The notes beneath the pieces are model-generated. The model was not told the DNA's origin, ran no database searches, and saw only the letters and a program-made list of their open reading frames with translations. Below are positions 17,206-26,103 of a DNA stretch of 64,000 bases, one piece after another. Source of the DNA: Mycobacterium arosiense ATCC BAA-1401 = DSM 45069. Lineage in GTDB: Bacteria; Actinomycetota; Actinomycetes; Mycobacteriales; Mycobacteriaceae. Position 1 is the first letter of the stretch. Every line of letters starts with the position of its first letter. The position numbers were made by a program, and so were the translations under genes. The stretch lies in contig NZ_MVHG01000007.1 of assembly GCF_002086125.1 (NCBI RefSeq), positions 1-64,000 on the forward strand, written 5' to 3'.

Positions 17206-18170
17206 GCCGTCTCGCCCAGGACATGGTGGCTTGCGGACAGCACGCGGTCGACGGTGATGTTCAGCAGGCCTTCGTCGGGCACCGCGGCGTGGGGGTCGCC
17301 GCTGCGGCCCGCCCACAGCGCGGCGTGTGGCGCGGGCCCGCGCGGCCCCCACTGGCGCGGCGAGGTGGGGCCGAACAGCACCACCGACGCCGTGCCGGTC
17401 GCGGCGGCAAGGTGCGCCACACCCGTGTCGCCGCAGATGACCAGCCGGCTGTCGCTGATCAGGGCGGTCAGCGCCGGCAGGTCCAGCAGGCCGGACACGA
17501 CGGCGGTGCGCTGCAATCGGGCGGTGCGGGCAACAGCGTGGGCGAGGTCGAATTCGCTCGGCGATCCGGTGACGACGATTTCGTAGCCCTCGTTGCGCAA
17601 CGCGGCGGCCACCGCGGCGAACCGTTCCGGTGGCCACTGCCGCGCCGGTGCGGAGGCGCCGGGATGGATCACGACGGCCCCGGTCTGGTCACGGGGAAGC
17701 GCTGGGCGCGGGAGCAGCATATCGGTCAAATCGCAAGGGATTCCGGCCCATTCGAGCAGCGCACACCACCGGTGCATTTCGTGCAGATCGGCGCGCCAGC
17801 GCGGGCCCGCCACGGCGGGATGGCAGTGGTGACAATGGCTGATCACCGATTGCGGTGCCCAGGCCAGCAAATGCTCGATGCTCTGCGGCCCGCGGCCGTG
17901 CAGGTTGACCGCCAGCGCCGGCGGCCCGCCCAGCGGTTGCACGTCGCCCAGTTCGCTGGTGGGCAGCAACCCGTCGATCGCGCCGGTGAGCATGGCCAGG
18001 TCCCGGTAGCGGTCCGGCGCGGCCAGCGTCACGCGCGCTGCCGGATAGTGCCGCCGCAGCCCACGCAGGGCCGGCACCGCCGTCAGCAGGTCGCCGAGCC
18101 CCAGGGCGCGCAGCACCACGATGCTGTCCCGCGCACCGGCATCGAGAGTCGCTGCGGCCCTTAGGGCCAC
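17202..18170 (-). CDS. Glycosyltransferase family 9 (heptosyltransferase-like)
   Basis: 322 residues from a GTG at 18170 that overlaps the SDR stop by 10 nt. N-terminal ALGLGDLLTAVPALRGLRRHYP is the GT9 signature that binds the acceptor side. The C-terminal half has VIHPGASAPARQWPPERFAAVAAAL and CGDTGVAHLAAATGTASVVLFGPT, the motifs that hold ADP-heptose in WaaC/WaaF. GT9 enzymes transfer heptose from ADP-L,D- or ADP-D,D-heptose. No LPS is made by mycobacteria, so the acceptor must be another envelope glycan or a metabolite. Together with hldE and gmhA in the operon the ADP-heptose donor is well supported. Confidence 0.85.
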   Translation of the reverse strand: MALRAAATLDAGARDSIVVLRALGLGDLLTAVPALRGLRRHYPAARVTLAAPDRYRDLAMLTGAIDGLLPTSELGDVQPLGGPPALAVNLHGRGPQSIEHLLAWAPQSVISHCHHCHPAVAGPRWRADLHEMHRWCALLEWAGIPCDLTDMLLPRPALPRDQTGAVVIHPGASAPARQWPPERFAAVAAALRNEGYEIVVTGSPSEFDLAHAVARTARLQRTAVVSGLLDLPALTALISDSRLVICGDTGVAHLAAATGTASVVLFGPTSPRQWGPRGPAPHAALWAGRSGDPHAAVPDEGLLNITVDRVLSASHHVLGETA

Positions 18171-18856
18171 GACGACTCCGTGGAGGCGCAGACCACCATC
18201 TCTCGCACCTCGCACCCGGCCGGTTGGGAAAACGCGAAAAGCACGGTCTGGGCGACGTCTTCGGGCCGATTGAGCTTGGCGCCCGCCGGCGGCTTGTACT
18301 GCTCGGGCCGCCCGTCGAAGAACGGGGTGTGCATGCCGCCGGGGATCAGCAGCGTCACACCCACCTCCCCGGCGAGCTCGGCCGCCAGCGCGCGAGTGAA
18401 TCCGACGACCCCGAACTTCGACGCGCAGTAGGCGGTGGCGTCGCTGACCGCCTTGATGCCCAGCGTGGAGGCGCAGGTGACGACGCGCCCCCGGGTGGCC
18501 TTCAGGTACGGCAGGGCGGCGCGGATGACCGCGGCCGTGCCGACCAGGTTGACGGCGATGACCCGTTCCCATTCCTTGGCGGGGACCTGCTCGAGGGTGC
18601 CGCAGCAGTCGATGCCCGCCGGGGTGAAGACACCGGTGATACGGCCGCTCACCTTATCGGCCAAAGACTCGACGGCGGTCGCGACCGCGCCGGTGTCGGC
18701 CAAATCGCAAGCGACATAGGGAACGTCGGCTGCCGGTGGTTTCTTGTCGATCACCAGCGGCAGGCCACCGTGGGCTGATACCGCGGCCACGGTGGCCGCG
18801 CCCAAACCGGAGGAGCCGCCCGAGATGAGCACACCTTGAAGCGATTGCTGCGTCAT
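18161..18856 (-). CDS. SDR-family oxidoreductase in the heptose operon
   Basis: 231 residues from the ATG at 18856 (AAAGGTG upstream); a GTG at 18871 is also in frame and would overlap the hldE stop. The motif GVLISGGSSGLGAATVAAVS binds the cofactor; VIDKKPPAADVPYVACDLAD follows strand 2. Catalytic residues are Ser in VVTCASTLGIKAVS and Tyr/Lys in YCASKFGVVGFTR. It lacks the extended fold of epimerases, so it more likely oxidises or reduces a hydroxyl. Its role in the glycan pathway, perhaps altering a heptose carbon, is inference from position. Confidence 0.8.
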   Translation of the reverse strand: MTQQSLQGVLISGGSSGLGAATVAAVSAHGGLPLVIDKKPPAADVPYVACDLADTGAVATAVESLADKVSGRITGVFTPAGIDCCGTLEQVPAKEWERVIAVNLVGTAAVIRAALPYLKATRGRVVTCASTLGIKAVSDATAYCASKFGVVGFTRALAAELAGEVGVTLLIPGGMHTPFFDGRPEQYKPPAGAKLNRPEDVAQTVLFAFSQPAGCEVREMVVCASTESSWP

Positions 18857-18867
18857 GACAACACCTT

Positions 18868-20274
18868 TCACCTATGTTCGCGGCGCGAAGTTGCCGCGGC
18901 GATCAATCGGGAAGACGAATAGCCCGCCACCGTGGGCAGGATCATCACCTCGCCGCCGTGGCGGTACACCACGTCGGCTTCGGGCAGGTCGGCGGCGGCG
19001 TAGTCGCCGCCTTTGACCCAGATGTCGGGTCGCAGCTCTTCCAGCATGCGCTCCGGAGTGGGGCCGTCGAAAATGGCCACGGCGTCGACACAGGCGAGCG
19101 CTGCCAGGACGCGGGCCCGATCCGCGTCACGCATCACCGGACGGCCGCTGCCTTTCAGCGCACGCACCGACGCGTCCGAGTTCACCAGCACGATCAGCGC
19201 GTCGCCCAATTCGCGGGCCTGCCTGAGCAGCCGGATGTGGCCGGTGTGCAACAGGTCGAAGCAGCCGCCGGTGGCCACCAGCGTGCCCCCGCGACGGCGC
19301 AGCCGCGCCGCCAGCGCAACCGGGTCAACCGTGCTGGCGTCCGCACGGCCGGCGGCGCCGGCCAAAACGTCAGGTCCATTGGCCGACACCGGCGTCGAGA
19401 CCGACGCCGCGCCACCGGCGCCGACGAACCGCGCCGCATCGCCGACTGCGGCGCGCACGGCGGCGACGGCGTCGGCACCGGCACCGAGTGCTACCGCCGC
19501 GGCGACCGCGAACCGGTCGCCGGCCCCGCAGACGTCGGCGGCACCCGCCGCGGCGCCCTGCGGGATCCCGACATGATGGACGTCCGCCTGCGGCAGGTAG
19601 ACCCGCGCGCCGCGGGCTCCGCGAGTGATGCACACCGCCGCCGCGCCCCACCTCTGCAGCAGCAGTTCCGGGCCGTCGCTCGGCGAATCTTTGCAGAAGG
19701 TCCGGGCTTCTTCATGATTCGGCGTCACCAGGGCGCATCCCGGCACCGGTGGCGCGCCGCGCGGGTGCGGGTCCCACACTGTGGGTATCCGGCGCGCGGA
19801 TTCGGTCAGCGCCGTCCGGATGGCCGGCAGCGCGGTCACGCCCGCGCCGTAGTCGGCGACGCAGATCGCCCGCGCACCGGCCAGGGCGTCGGCCACCTCG
19901 GCGGCCAGCGGGCGGTTGATCGGGGCGCCGTCCCCGCGATCCACCCGGAGCATCGACTGGCCGCGGGCCCGGATCCTGATCTTGCTCACCGTCGTCCCGC
20001 TCATCGGCAACGCCAGCACCCGCACCCCGGAGGCGGTCAGCAGGTCGTGCAGCTGTCGGCCCGCGTCGTCGTCGGCGAAGCCGGTGATCAACACCACTGC
20101 GGTCTCGGTGCGGGCCGCGAGCAGGGCCGCCAGCCCGGCCCCGCCCGGCCGTTGTACGAGCCGTTCGGCGTCGACCACCGGCACCGGGGCCTCGGGGCTG
20201 AGCCGGTTCGTCGAGCCCAAGATGTCGATGTCCAGGATCGAATCACCAACGATGACAAGCGGTTTGGCGGTCAT
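18868..20274 (-). CDS. hldE: Bifunctional heptose-7-phosphate kinase / heptose-1-phosphate adenylyltransferase
   Basis: 468 residues in the HldE (RfaE) order. The N-terminal PfkB kinase (about 1-315) has VIVGDSILDIDILGSTNRLS, PGGAGLAALLAA and the catalytic GAGDRFAVAAA. The C-terminal nucleotidyltransferase (about 330-468) has GGCFDLLHTGHIRLLRQARE with the HxGH-type motif and ends with GYSSSRLIAAA. The kinase phosphorylates D-glycero-D-manno-heptose 7-phosphate at C1 and, after dephosphorylation by GmhB, the second domain makes ADP-heptose. Its TGA is followed closely by the SDR; its ATG overlaps the gmhA TGA. HldE is a Gram-negative LPS-core enzyme, rare in actinobacteria outside natural-product clusters. 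Confidence 0.9.
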   Translation of the reverse strand: MTAKPLVIVGDSILDIDILGSTNRLSPEAPVPVVDAERLVQRPGGAGLAALLAARTETAVVLITGFADDDAGRQLHDLLTASGVRVLALPMSGTTVSKIRIRARGQSMLRVDRGDGAPINRPLAAEVADALAGARAICVADYGAGVTALPAIRTALTESARRIPTVWDPHPRGAPPVPGCALVTPNHEEARTFCKDSPSDGPELLLQRWGAAAVCITRGARGARVYLPQADVHHVGIPQGAAAGAADVCGAGDRFAVAAAVALGAGADAVAAVRAAVGDAARFVGAGGAASVSTPVSANGPDVLAGAAGRADASTVDPVALAARLRRRGGTLVATGGCFDLLHTGHIRLLRQARELGDALIVLVNSDASVRALKGSGRPVMRDADRARVLAALACVDAVAIFDGPTPERMLEELRPDIWVKGGDYAAADLPEADVVYRHGGEVMILPTVAGYSSSRLIAAATSRREHR

Positions 20275-20840
20275 GATGCTTCCCGTCGCAACAGGATGTC
20301 GTCGAGCGCCATGCACAACCCGTGGATCAGCATCAGGTGGACCTCCTGCACGGTCGCCGTGCTGGCGGCGTCCACGCAGATCGCCTCGTCGCACATGCCG
20401 GCCAGCTCGTTGGGCCCCCGGCCGGTCAGCGCCCAGGTCACCATGCCGACGTCCTGCGCGGCTTTGGCCGCCGCTATCACGTTGCGGCTGGCGCCGCTGG
20501 TCGACAACGCCACCAGCACGTCGCCCGCCCGGCCGTGTGCCCGCACCCCGCGCGCGAACATCTCCTCCTCGCCGTAGTCGTTGACGATCGCGGTCAGCGC
20601 GGACGTGTCGGCGTGTAAGGCGATGGCGGACATGGGGATTCGTTCCTCGCGAAAGCGCCCCACCAGCTCGGCGGTGAGGTGTTGGGCCTCGGCGGCGCTG
20701 CCGCCGTTTCCACACGCCAACAGGCGGCCCCCGCGGGGCAGCACCACGGCCAGCTGCCCGCCCCAGCCGCGCAGCCGGGTCGCCTCAATGCTGGTGCGCC
20801 GCACCGCGTCTCGCAGCGCATCGAAGTGCACCTCGATCAT
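20271..20840 (-). CDS. gmhA: Sedoheptulose-7-phosphate isomerase
   Basis: 189 residues, a SIS-domain protein. LACGNGGSAAEAQHLTAELV, IALHADTSALTAIVNDYG, VLVALSTSGASRNVIAAA and TVQEVHLMLIHGLCMALDD reproduce the GmhA phosphate-binding loop, zinc ligands and active-site Glu/His. It converts sedoheptulose 7-phosphate to D-glycero-D-manno-heptose 7-phosphate, the first step to ADP-heptose. ATGA overlaps at both ends show tight coupling to hldE and the second GT9 gene. M. tuberculosis has a gmhA elsewhere for its own heptose genes, so this may be a second copy. Confidence 0.92.
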   Translation of the reverse strand: MIEVHFDALRDAVRRTSIEATRLRGWGGQLAVVLPRGGRLLACGNGGSAAEAQHLTAELVGRFREERIPMSAIALHADTSALTAIVNDYGEEEMFARGVRAHGRAGDVLVALSTSGASRNVIAAAKAAQDVGMVTWALTGRGPNELAGMCDEAICVDAASTATVQEVHLMLIHGLCMALDDILLRREAS

Positions 20841-21850
20841 GGCTCTCCTCCTTCCACCGCGGCGAGCAACTCCGCATCGGTGATGTGGTCCAGGCACGGG
20901 TGTCCGGGTACGGGGCAGACCCGCGCGCGGGTGGCCGCGCACGGCGCGGACTGATCGCCGAGGACGGTGACGCGCGGGCCGTGGGGCCGCCATTGCGCGG
21001 CCGGCACCACCGGGGCGAACAACGACACCACCGGGGTGCCCACCGCGGCGGCCAGGTGAGCCGGGCCGGTGTTGGGGACAACGACGACGCGCGCGGCCGC
21101 GAACACCGCGGCGAGTTCGGCGAGGCTGGTACGACCGCCGAGATCGACGGCCAGGTCGCTGGCCACCGATGCGGTCAGCGCTGCCTCCTCGGGGCTTCCC
21201 GTGACGACCACACGGTGGCCGGCGCCGACGAGCGCGGCCACCATGGCCGCGCTGCGCCCTGCGCTGGGCCGGCGCGCCGGCACGGCCGCACCGGGGTGAA
21301 CCACCAGGAACGGCCCGGTCCCGAGCTGGGTCGCTAGCCGCGGCGGCACCGGGCCTATCGCCCGCACCCGCAGCCCGCCGTCGTCGCCGGCTGGCAGGCC
21401 ACAACCGGCGGCCCGCGCCAGCGACAGCGCCCGCTCCGGCTCGGGGATCCCCTCGGGCACCTGATGCCGCAGGTTCAGCAGCGCGCCGGGATAGTCCACG
21501 CAGATGGCGCCCACCCAGGGCACCGCCGCCATGCGGCACAATAAGGCCAGCGGCAGCGGCGACTGGTGAAACGACGTGAAGATGTACACCCGGTCGGGGG
21601 CGAGATCGCGCAGCTGCTTGATCAGCGCCTCGGCATGCGCGGCGGTCATCTCGGGCGCCTCGAAATCCACCCAGGGCGCCTGCCATTCGACGATCTCGTC
21701 GACGCCGACCAGCAGCTCGGCCGCGTCCCGGCCGCGTGGCCCCACCAGCAACGTCAGCCGGTCGTGGTGCGCGGCCACCGCGCGCACCGCCGGACCGGTG
21801 ATCAACACGTCACCGGCGCTGTCCAGGCGGGCCACCACCGCGGTGCTCAT
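20837..21850 (-). CDS. Glycosyltransferase family 9 (second heptosyltransferase-like protein)
   Basis: 337 residues from the ATG at 21850, which overlaps the TGA of the GT2-GmhB gene; an ATG at 21856 is less likely. VVARLDSAGDVLITGPAVRAVAA is the N-terminal GT9 signature. VVHPGAAVPARRPSAGRSAAMV, VVTGSPEEAALTASVA and VVVPNTGPAHLAAAVGTPVVSLFAPVV form the donor site. The usual Asp/Gly of GDTG is changed to PNTG, which also occurs in active GT9 proteins. CPVPGHPCLDHI near the C-terminus may hold a disulfide or metal. With the other GT9 gene it suggests at least two heptoses in the product. Confidence 0.85.
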   Translation of the reverse strand: MSTAVVARLDSAGDVLITGPAVRAVAAHHDRLTLLVGPRGRDAAELLVGVDEIVEWQAPWVDFEAPEMTAAHAEALIKQLRDLAPDRVYIFTSFHQSPLPLALLCRMAAVPWVGAICVDYPGALLNLRHQVPEGIPEPERALSLARAAGCGLPAGDDGGLRVRAIGPVPPRLATQLGTGPFLVVHPGAAVPARRPSAGRSAAMVAALVGAGHRVVVTGSPEEAALTASVASDLAVDLGGRTSLAELAAVFAAARVVVVPNTGPAHLAAAVGTPVVSLFAPVVPAAQWRPHGPRVTVLGDQSAPCAATRARVCPVPGHPCLDHITDAELLAAVEGGEP

Positions 21851-23340
21851 CGGCACTCCGAAAGCACCAGGGACACCGCGTCATTCAGCGTCGCGGCCAC
21901 GCGCGCGTGCCGGCGCGCGTGCTCGACCTCGGCCGCCACGGTGCGGTCGGTGGGAACCAGCACCGCCCGGGCGCCGGCGGCCAGGGCGGCCCGGACGTCG
22001 CCGCCGGTGTCACCGATCATCACGCAGCGCCGGGGCGGCACGGCCAGGGCCTCGGCCGCCGCCAACACCATGCCCGGTCGCGGCTTGCGGCATCCGCAGC
22101 CGTCGGTCTCGTCGTGGACGCACACCTGCCAGGAGTCGAACGGGCCAAGCACGTCGTCCACCCGGCGGTTGACGGCCCTGAGCTGTTCGGTGCTGATCAG
22201 CCAACGCGCCACCCCGGACTGGTTGGTCACCACGGCCAGCAGCAGGCCGCGCCGACGCAGCCGAGCCAGCGCCCGGGCCGCTTCGTGGGTGGGGCGGACA
22301 CCCGCCGGATCGTTGAGGTAGGGCTGGTCGACGATCAGGGTGTCGTCGCGGTCCAACAGCACCGCAAGCGGCGGATCCCGCCGCGCCCGGCGAAACGTCC
22401 ATTCCCCGGCCAGCCGGTGGGCCACCGCGACCGGGGGAATGATCGCGCTGCTCAGCGAAAGCCACAGCGCCTCAACGCCGTTGCATGGTCCGCTCAGCCA
22501 GCGCCGGGCGGTGAACTCCGTCGTCAAGAGCAGCCACAGGGTGCCGGCCCGGCGGGCCGCGCGGCGACGACGCGACAGCGCGGCCCCCAGGGTGACCACG
22601 CCGGCCAGTGTGATGGCCGAGTGTGCCGGCATCCGGCCCGGCCCTTCGCCGATCTGCACGCGCCAGGCCCGTCCGTACTTGCGGCGCAGCAAGGCGTTGT
22701 CTCGGTTACCGATCTGCGCTGCAACGCTCGACCGCCAGGTGGCCGGCGCGACGGGGTGGATCGAGCGACGCTCGCCGCGCAGGATCGTGCCGCCTGCCGC
22801 CACAATCCGCAGCGCCAGGTCGGAATCCTCGCGGTAGGCGCGCGGAAACCGCTCGTCGAATCCGCCGACCGCCACCAGCGCGTCGCGGCGATACGCCATG
22901 TCGGCGGTGATCCATTGCGCCGTCGACAACCGTGCGGTCCGGCGCTCGTCGTCGGTGGGGCGGCGCGACCGGCTCGTCGGGACCACGAGCACCGCCTGCG
23001 ATCCGACCGCGCCGGCGGCGTCCGCGGCCTTCAGGTCGATGCACAACGCCGACCCCCAATCCGGATCCGGCACCACGTCGTCATCGACGAAACACACCCA
23101 GCGGGTGGTGGCCGCACGCCATCCCACGTTGCGGGCGGCCGCCGGTCCGCGTCCGCCGCTGCGCAGCACCCGCACCCCCAGGCCGTCTTTCACCGCCAGC
23201 TCGCGGGGCGGCCCCGGCCTGTCGTCAACCACCACGACCCGCGGCGGCACCGGACCCGCACCACGCCTCAGTGCAATCAGCAAACGCCGCAATGAATCCC
23301 GGCCGATGGTGGGGATCACGAGGGTGCATTCGGGGATCAC
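21847..23340 (-). CDS. Fusion of a GT2 glycosyltransferase and a GmhB-like heptose-bisphosphate phosphatase
   Basis: 497 residues from a GTG overlapping the carbamoyltransferase stop (GTGA). Residues 1-300 are GT2: TLVIPTIGRDSLRRLLIAL, VVVDDRPGPP, WVCFVDDDVVPDPDW (metal-binding DDD) and FPRAYREDSDLALRI. Residues 330-497 are HAD-IIIA like GmhB: motif I LLDRDDTLIVDQ, motif II VVTNQSGVA, zinc ligands in CVHDETDGCGCRKPRPGM and MIGDTGGDVRAALAAGA. GmhB removes the C7 phosphate of heptose 1,7-bisphosphate between the two HldE steps, so the fusion supplies the missing enzyme. GT2-GmhB fusion is unusual; separate proteins are the rule. Motif I has Asp where GmhB normally has Gly. Confidence 0.85.
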   Translation of the reverse strand: MIPECTLVIPTIGRDSLRRLLIALRRGAGPVPPRVVVVDDRPGPPRELAVKDGLGVRVLRSGGRGPAAARNVGWRAATTRWVCFVDDDVVPDPDWGSALCIDLKAADAAGAVGSQAVLVVPTSRSRRPTDDERRTARLSTAQWITADMAYRRDALVAVGGFDERFPRAYREDSDLALRIVAAGGTILRGERRSIHPVAPATWRSSVAAQIGNRDNALLRRKYGRAWRVQIGEGPGRMPAHSAITLAGVVTLGAALSRRRRAARRAGTLWLLLTTEFTARRWLSGPCNGVEALWLSLSSAIIPPVAVAHRLAGEWTFRRARRDPPLAVLLDRDDTLIVDQPYLNDPAGVRPTHEAARALARLRRRGLLLAVVTNQSGVARWLISTEQLRAVNRRVDDVLGPFDSWQVCVHDETDGCGCRKPRPGMVLAAAEALAVPPRRCVMIGDTGGDVRAALAAGARAVLVPTDRTVAAEVEHARRHARVAATLNDAVSLVLSECR

Positions 23341-24977
23341 AGGTACCGCCTTACCAAATAGGGGCCCAGCGCCAGCACGTCGATCGGCGAACTGCCGAAC
23401 ACCTCGAGCGCGTCGCGCGGTGTGTCCACCATGGGTCGTCCGGCGGTGTTGAAGCTGGTGTTGATGACCACCGGAACCCCGGCGTGTTCGGCGAATCGGC
23501 TGATCGTCGCGTGCAGCAGCGGGTCTTCGGCCTTGTCGACGGTCTGGATCCGCGCGGTGCCGTCGACGTGGGTAACCGCCGGGATGCGGCCCCGCCAATT
23601 TTCGGCGACGTCGTGGACGAACAGCATGTAGGGGCTGGGAAGTGGCCCGCGAGCGAAGATCTCGGCCGCCCGCTCGCCCAACACCATGGGCGCGATGGGC
23701 CGGAACTGTTCGCGTCCCTTGACGGAGTTGAGGCGCTCCAAGTTGGCGGGGCAGCGCGGATCGGCAAGCAACGAGCGCCCGCCGAGGGCGCGCGGCCCGA
23801 ATTCCGCGCGGCCCTGAAACCATCCGATCAACTGGTTTACGGCCAGCGCGTCACCGACCGCCGCCGCCAGGTCGTTCGGGCGCTCATAGCGAACGGCCGC
23901 GTCGTCGAGTGCGGCCTTGATCCGTTCCTCGGACCAACCGCGACCCAGCCGTGCGGTGGGCATCGGTGTGATCGGCTCGTGAAACGATGCGGCCAGACTC
24001 AATGCGGCCCCCAGCGCGGTGCCCGCGTCGCCGGACGCCGGCTGCACCCACATCCGGTCGAAACCTCCCTCGGCGTAAATGCGGCTGTTGGCAACGCAAT
24101 TCAGCGCCACGCCGCCGGCCAGGCACAGCGCGTCACCGTCGGTACGGTCGCGCAGCCAGCGAACGAGATCAAGCAGCACGTCTTCGATGACCCGCTGCAC
24201 GCTGCAGGCCAGATCGGCGTGCGCCGGGTCCAGCTCCGCCGCATCCGCCCGGCGCCGCGGCGCCAGCTGTTCCCAGTCGATCGGTTCGGTGCGAAAACCT
24301 CCGTCGCCGCGGGCGTAAACCCGGTCGCGAAGCCGCTCGGCGAAGCGTGGCCGGCCGTAGGACGCCATCGCCATCACCTTGTACTCGTCACTGGATCGCA
24401 CGAAACCCAGGTGCTCGGTGAGGCTTTCGTACAGCAACCCCAGCGAGTGCGGCAGCTGTTGCGCGGCCAGCACGTCGAGCTTCTGGTCGCGATACGCACC
24501 GGCCAGCATGGAGGTGCATTCACCGCGCCCGTCGACCACCAGCACGGCGGTATCGGGATGTGGGGAGGCCAGCGCCGTCGATGCGGCGTGTGCGACGTGA
24601 TGGCGGACGTGATGCACGACAGCGGGATTGAGGCCGGGCAGCGCGGTCTTGAGAAACCACGGCGCGCGCTCGGCGTACAGGGTGCGCAGGTACTCCCAAT
24701 CCTTGTCGAGTCCGGCGGGATCGACTGGTTCGTCGTACATCAACGCCGGATCGTAGGAGTAGCCGACGGCATCGATCTCTTCGGCGGCGACACCGGCGTG
24801 CTCGAGACACCACCGCATGGCGGCGACGGGAAGTTCCCAGGTGGCGAAGGGAACCGCCTGCTTACCGTGCTTGCGCCGAGAAAAGCGTTCCTCTTCGGCG
24901 GCCGCCACCACCTGGCCGTCGATCACCAGCGCGGCGGCGGGATCGTGGAATACCGCATTGACACCGAGAATTCGCAC
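23337..24977 (-). CDS. Carbamoyltransferase (NodU/CmcH family)
   Basis: 546 residues. N-terminal Kae1/YrdC-like ATPase part: RILGVNAVFHDPAAALVIDG, EEERFSRRKHGKQAV, HHVRHHVAHAAS (metal-binding His), VVDGRGECTSML, CLAGGVALNCVANSRI and VQPASGDAGTALGAAL. The C-terminal domain has FGPRALGGRSLLADPR and VVINTSFNTAGRPMV, which bind carbamoyl phosphate. The family transfers carbamoyl groups from carbamoyl phosphate via carbamoyl-AMP to sugar or antibiotic hydroxyls, as in NodU, TobZ and GdmN. Here the target is most likely a sugar of the heptose glycan. The start at 24977 is ATG after a purine-rich GGAGGAAG site. Confidence 0.92.
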   Translation of the reverse strand: MRILGVNAVFHDPAAALVIDGQVVAAAEEERFSRRKHGKQAVPFATWELPVAAMRWCLEHAGVAAEEIDAVGYSYDPALMYDEPVDPAGLDKDWEYLRTLYAERAPWFLKTALPGLNPAVVHHVRHHVAHAASTALASPHPDTAVLVVDGRGECTSMLAGAYRDQKLDVLAAQQLPHSLGLLYESLTEHLGFVRSSDEYKVMAMASYGRPRFAERLRDRVYARGDGGFRTEPIDWEQLAPRRRADAAELDPAHADLACSVQRVIEDVLLDLVRWLRDRTDGDALCLAGGVALNCVANSRIYAEGGFDRMWVQPASGDAGTALGAALSLAASFHEPITPMPTARLGRGWSEERIKAALDDAAVRYERPNDLAAAVGDALAVNQLIGWFQGRAEFGPRALGGRSLLADPRCPANLERLNSVKGREQFRPIAPMVLGERAAEIFARGPLPSPYMLFVHDVAENWRGRIPAVTHVDGTARIQTVDKAEDPLLHATISRFAEHAGVPVVINTSFNTAGRPMVDTPRDALEVFGSSPIDVLALGPYLVRRYL

Positions 24978-24986
24978 TGCTTCCTC

Positions 24987-26099
24987 CTACCAGGTGCGTC
25001 GATCATCGGCCGGGACGAGCTCTTCATCGAATTTGTCCTCCGCGTCGGTTGTGCAGCGAAACCAGTCCACGGTCGTCTTCAACCCGGTGCGGTAATCGAC
25101 GTAGGGTTGCCAGCCCAGGCGCTCGCGGGCGAGCGTGATGTCGGGGCATCGCCGTTGGGGATCATCCGTGGCCGGCGGGGTGAACAGGATCGTCGACGTG
25201 CTACAGGCGAGGTCACGGATCAGCTCGGCGGCGGCCAGGACGGTGAGCTCGTCGGGATTGCCGATGTTGACCGGTCCGCTGAAGTCGCTGTGCGCCAGAG
25301 CAAGCAACCCCGCGATGGTGTCGTCGACGTAGCACAGCGATCGGGTCTGCAGACCGGTGCCGGACACGGTCAACGGATCACCACGCAGCGCCTGCAGGCA
25401 GAACGTCGGAACCATGCGCCCGTCGTCGGCGCGCATGCCGGGCCCGTAGGTGTTGAAGATGCGCGCCACCCCGACATCGGCGCGGCCCAGGCGGCGGTGG
25501 GCGAACGCGAGCGCTTCGGCGTACCGCTTGGCTTCGTCGTAGACGCTGCGCGGCCCCACCGGATTGACGTTGCCCCAATATGTTTCGGTTTGGGGGTGCA
25601 CGTCGGGGTCGCCGTACACTTCGCTGGTGGAGGTCAACACGAACCGGGCGCAGCCGCGCTCCGCGATGTCCAGTGCTGTCGCGGTGCCCGCCGACCCGGC
25701 GCGCAGCGTCTCGATCGGCCTGCGCTGGTAGTCGACCGGGGAAGCCGCCGAAGCCAAGTGGAATACCACATCGAAAGAACTGCCGATCTTGTCGACCAAG
25801 GCGGGATCGCAGACGTCGTGCTGCACGAACCGGTACCCGGGATGCCGTGCCAGTCGGTGATCCGTTGTGCTGGTGGACAGGTCGTCCACACTGACCACCT
25901 CGACACCGGCGGCAAGGAGTCGGTCGCACAGGTACGCGCCGAGGAATCCGGCTCCGCCGGTGACCAGAGCGGTTGAGAGCGAACGCATTCGGCTCTCGTA
26001 CCCGTGGGTCTGGCGGTGAAACTCCGTTTCGCCGTTCGGCCTCGGGGCGTCCGCCCTTGGCGGGGCAACCAAGCTGATATTGGAAAACATTTGAGCCAC
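24987..26099 (-). CDS. NAD-dependent epimerase/dehydratase, UDP-glucuronate decarboxylase-like
   Basis: Up to 370 residues; the GTG at 26099 gives 37 residues before the Rossmann fold, while the ATG at 25988 starts just at it. TALVTGGAGFLGAYLCDRLL, then TSTSEVYGDPDVHPQTETYW, NVNPVGPRSVYDEAKRYAEA (Tyr/Lys) and RIFNTYGPGMRADDGRMVP closely follow UDP-xylose synthases (UXS), in particular SEVYGDP, PQTE.YWG and NP.GPR..YDE.KR. UXS converts UDP-glucuronate to UDP-xylose. The UDP-glucose dehydrogenase at the other end of the operon would supply the substrate. A dTDP-glucose 4,6-dehydratase role is less likely. The family call is by motif only. Confidence 0.82.
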   Translation of the reverse strand: MAQMFSNISLVAPPRADAPRPNGETEFHRQTHGYESRMRSLSTALVTGGAGFLGAYLCDRLLAAGVEVVSVDDLSTSTTDHRLARHPGYRFVQHDVCDPALVDKIGSSFDVVFHLASAASPVDYQRRPIETLRAGSAGTATALDIAERGCARFVLTSTSEVYGDPDVHPQTETYWGNVNPVGPRSVYDEAKRYAEALAFAHRRLGRADVGVARIFNTYGPGMRADDGRMVPTFCLQALRGDPLTVSGTGLQTRSLCYVDDTIAGLLALAHSDFSGPVNIGNPDELTVLAAAELIRDLACSTSTILFTPPATDDPQRRCPDITLARERLGWQPYVDYRTGLKTTVDWFRCTTDAEDKFDEELVPADDRRTW

Positions 26100-26103
26100 A
26101 GGA

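Noticed and set aside
22932-25976. 1014-codon plus-strand open frame opposite the GT2-GmhB, carbamoyltransferase and epimerase genes
   Set aside because: It is a shadow of three genes with clear motifs on the minus strand and has no ribosome binding site or domain.
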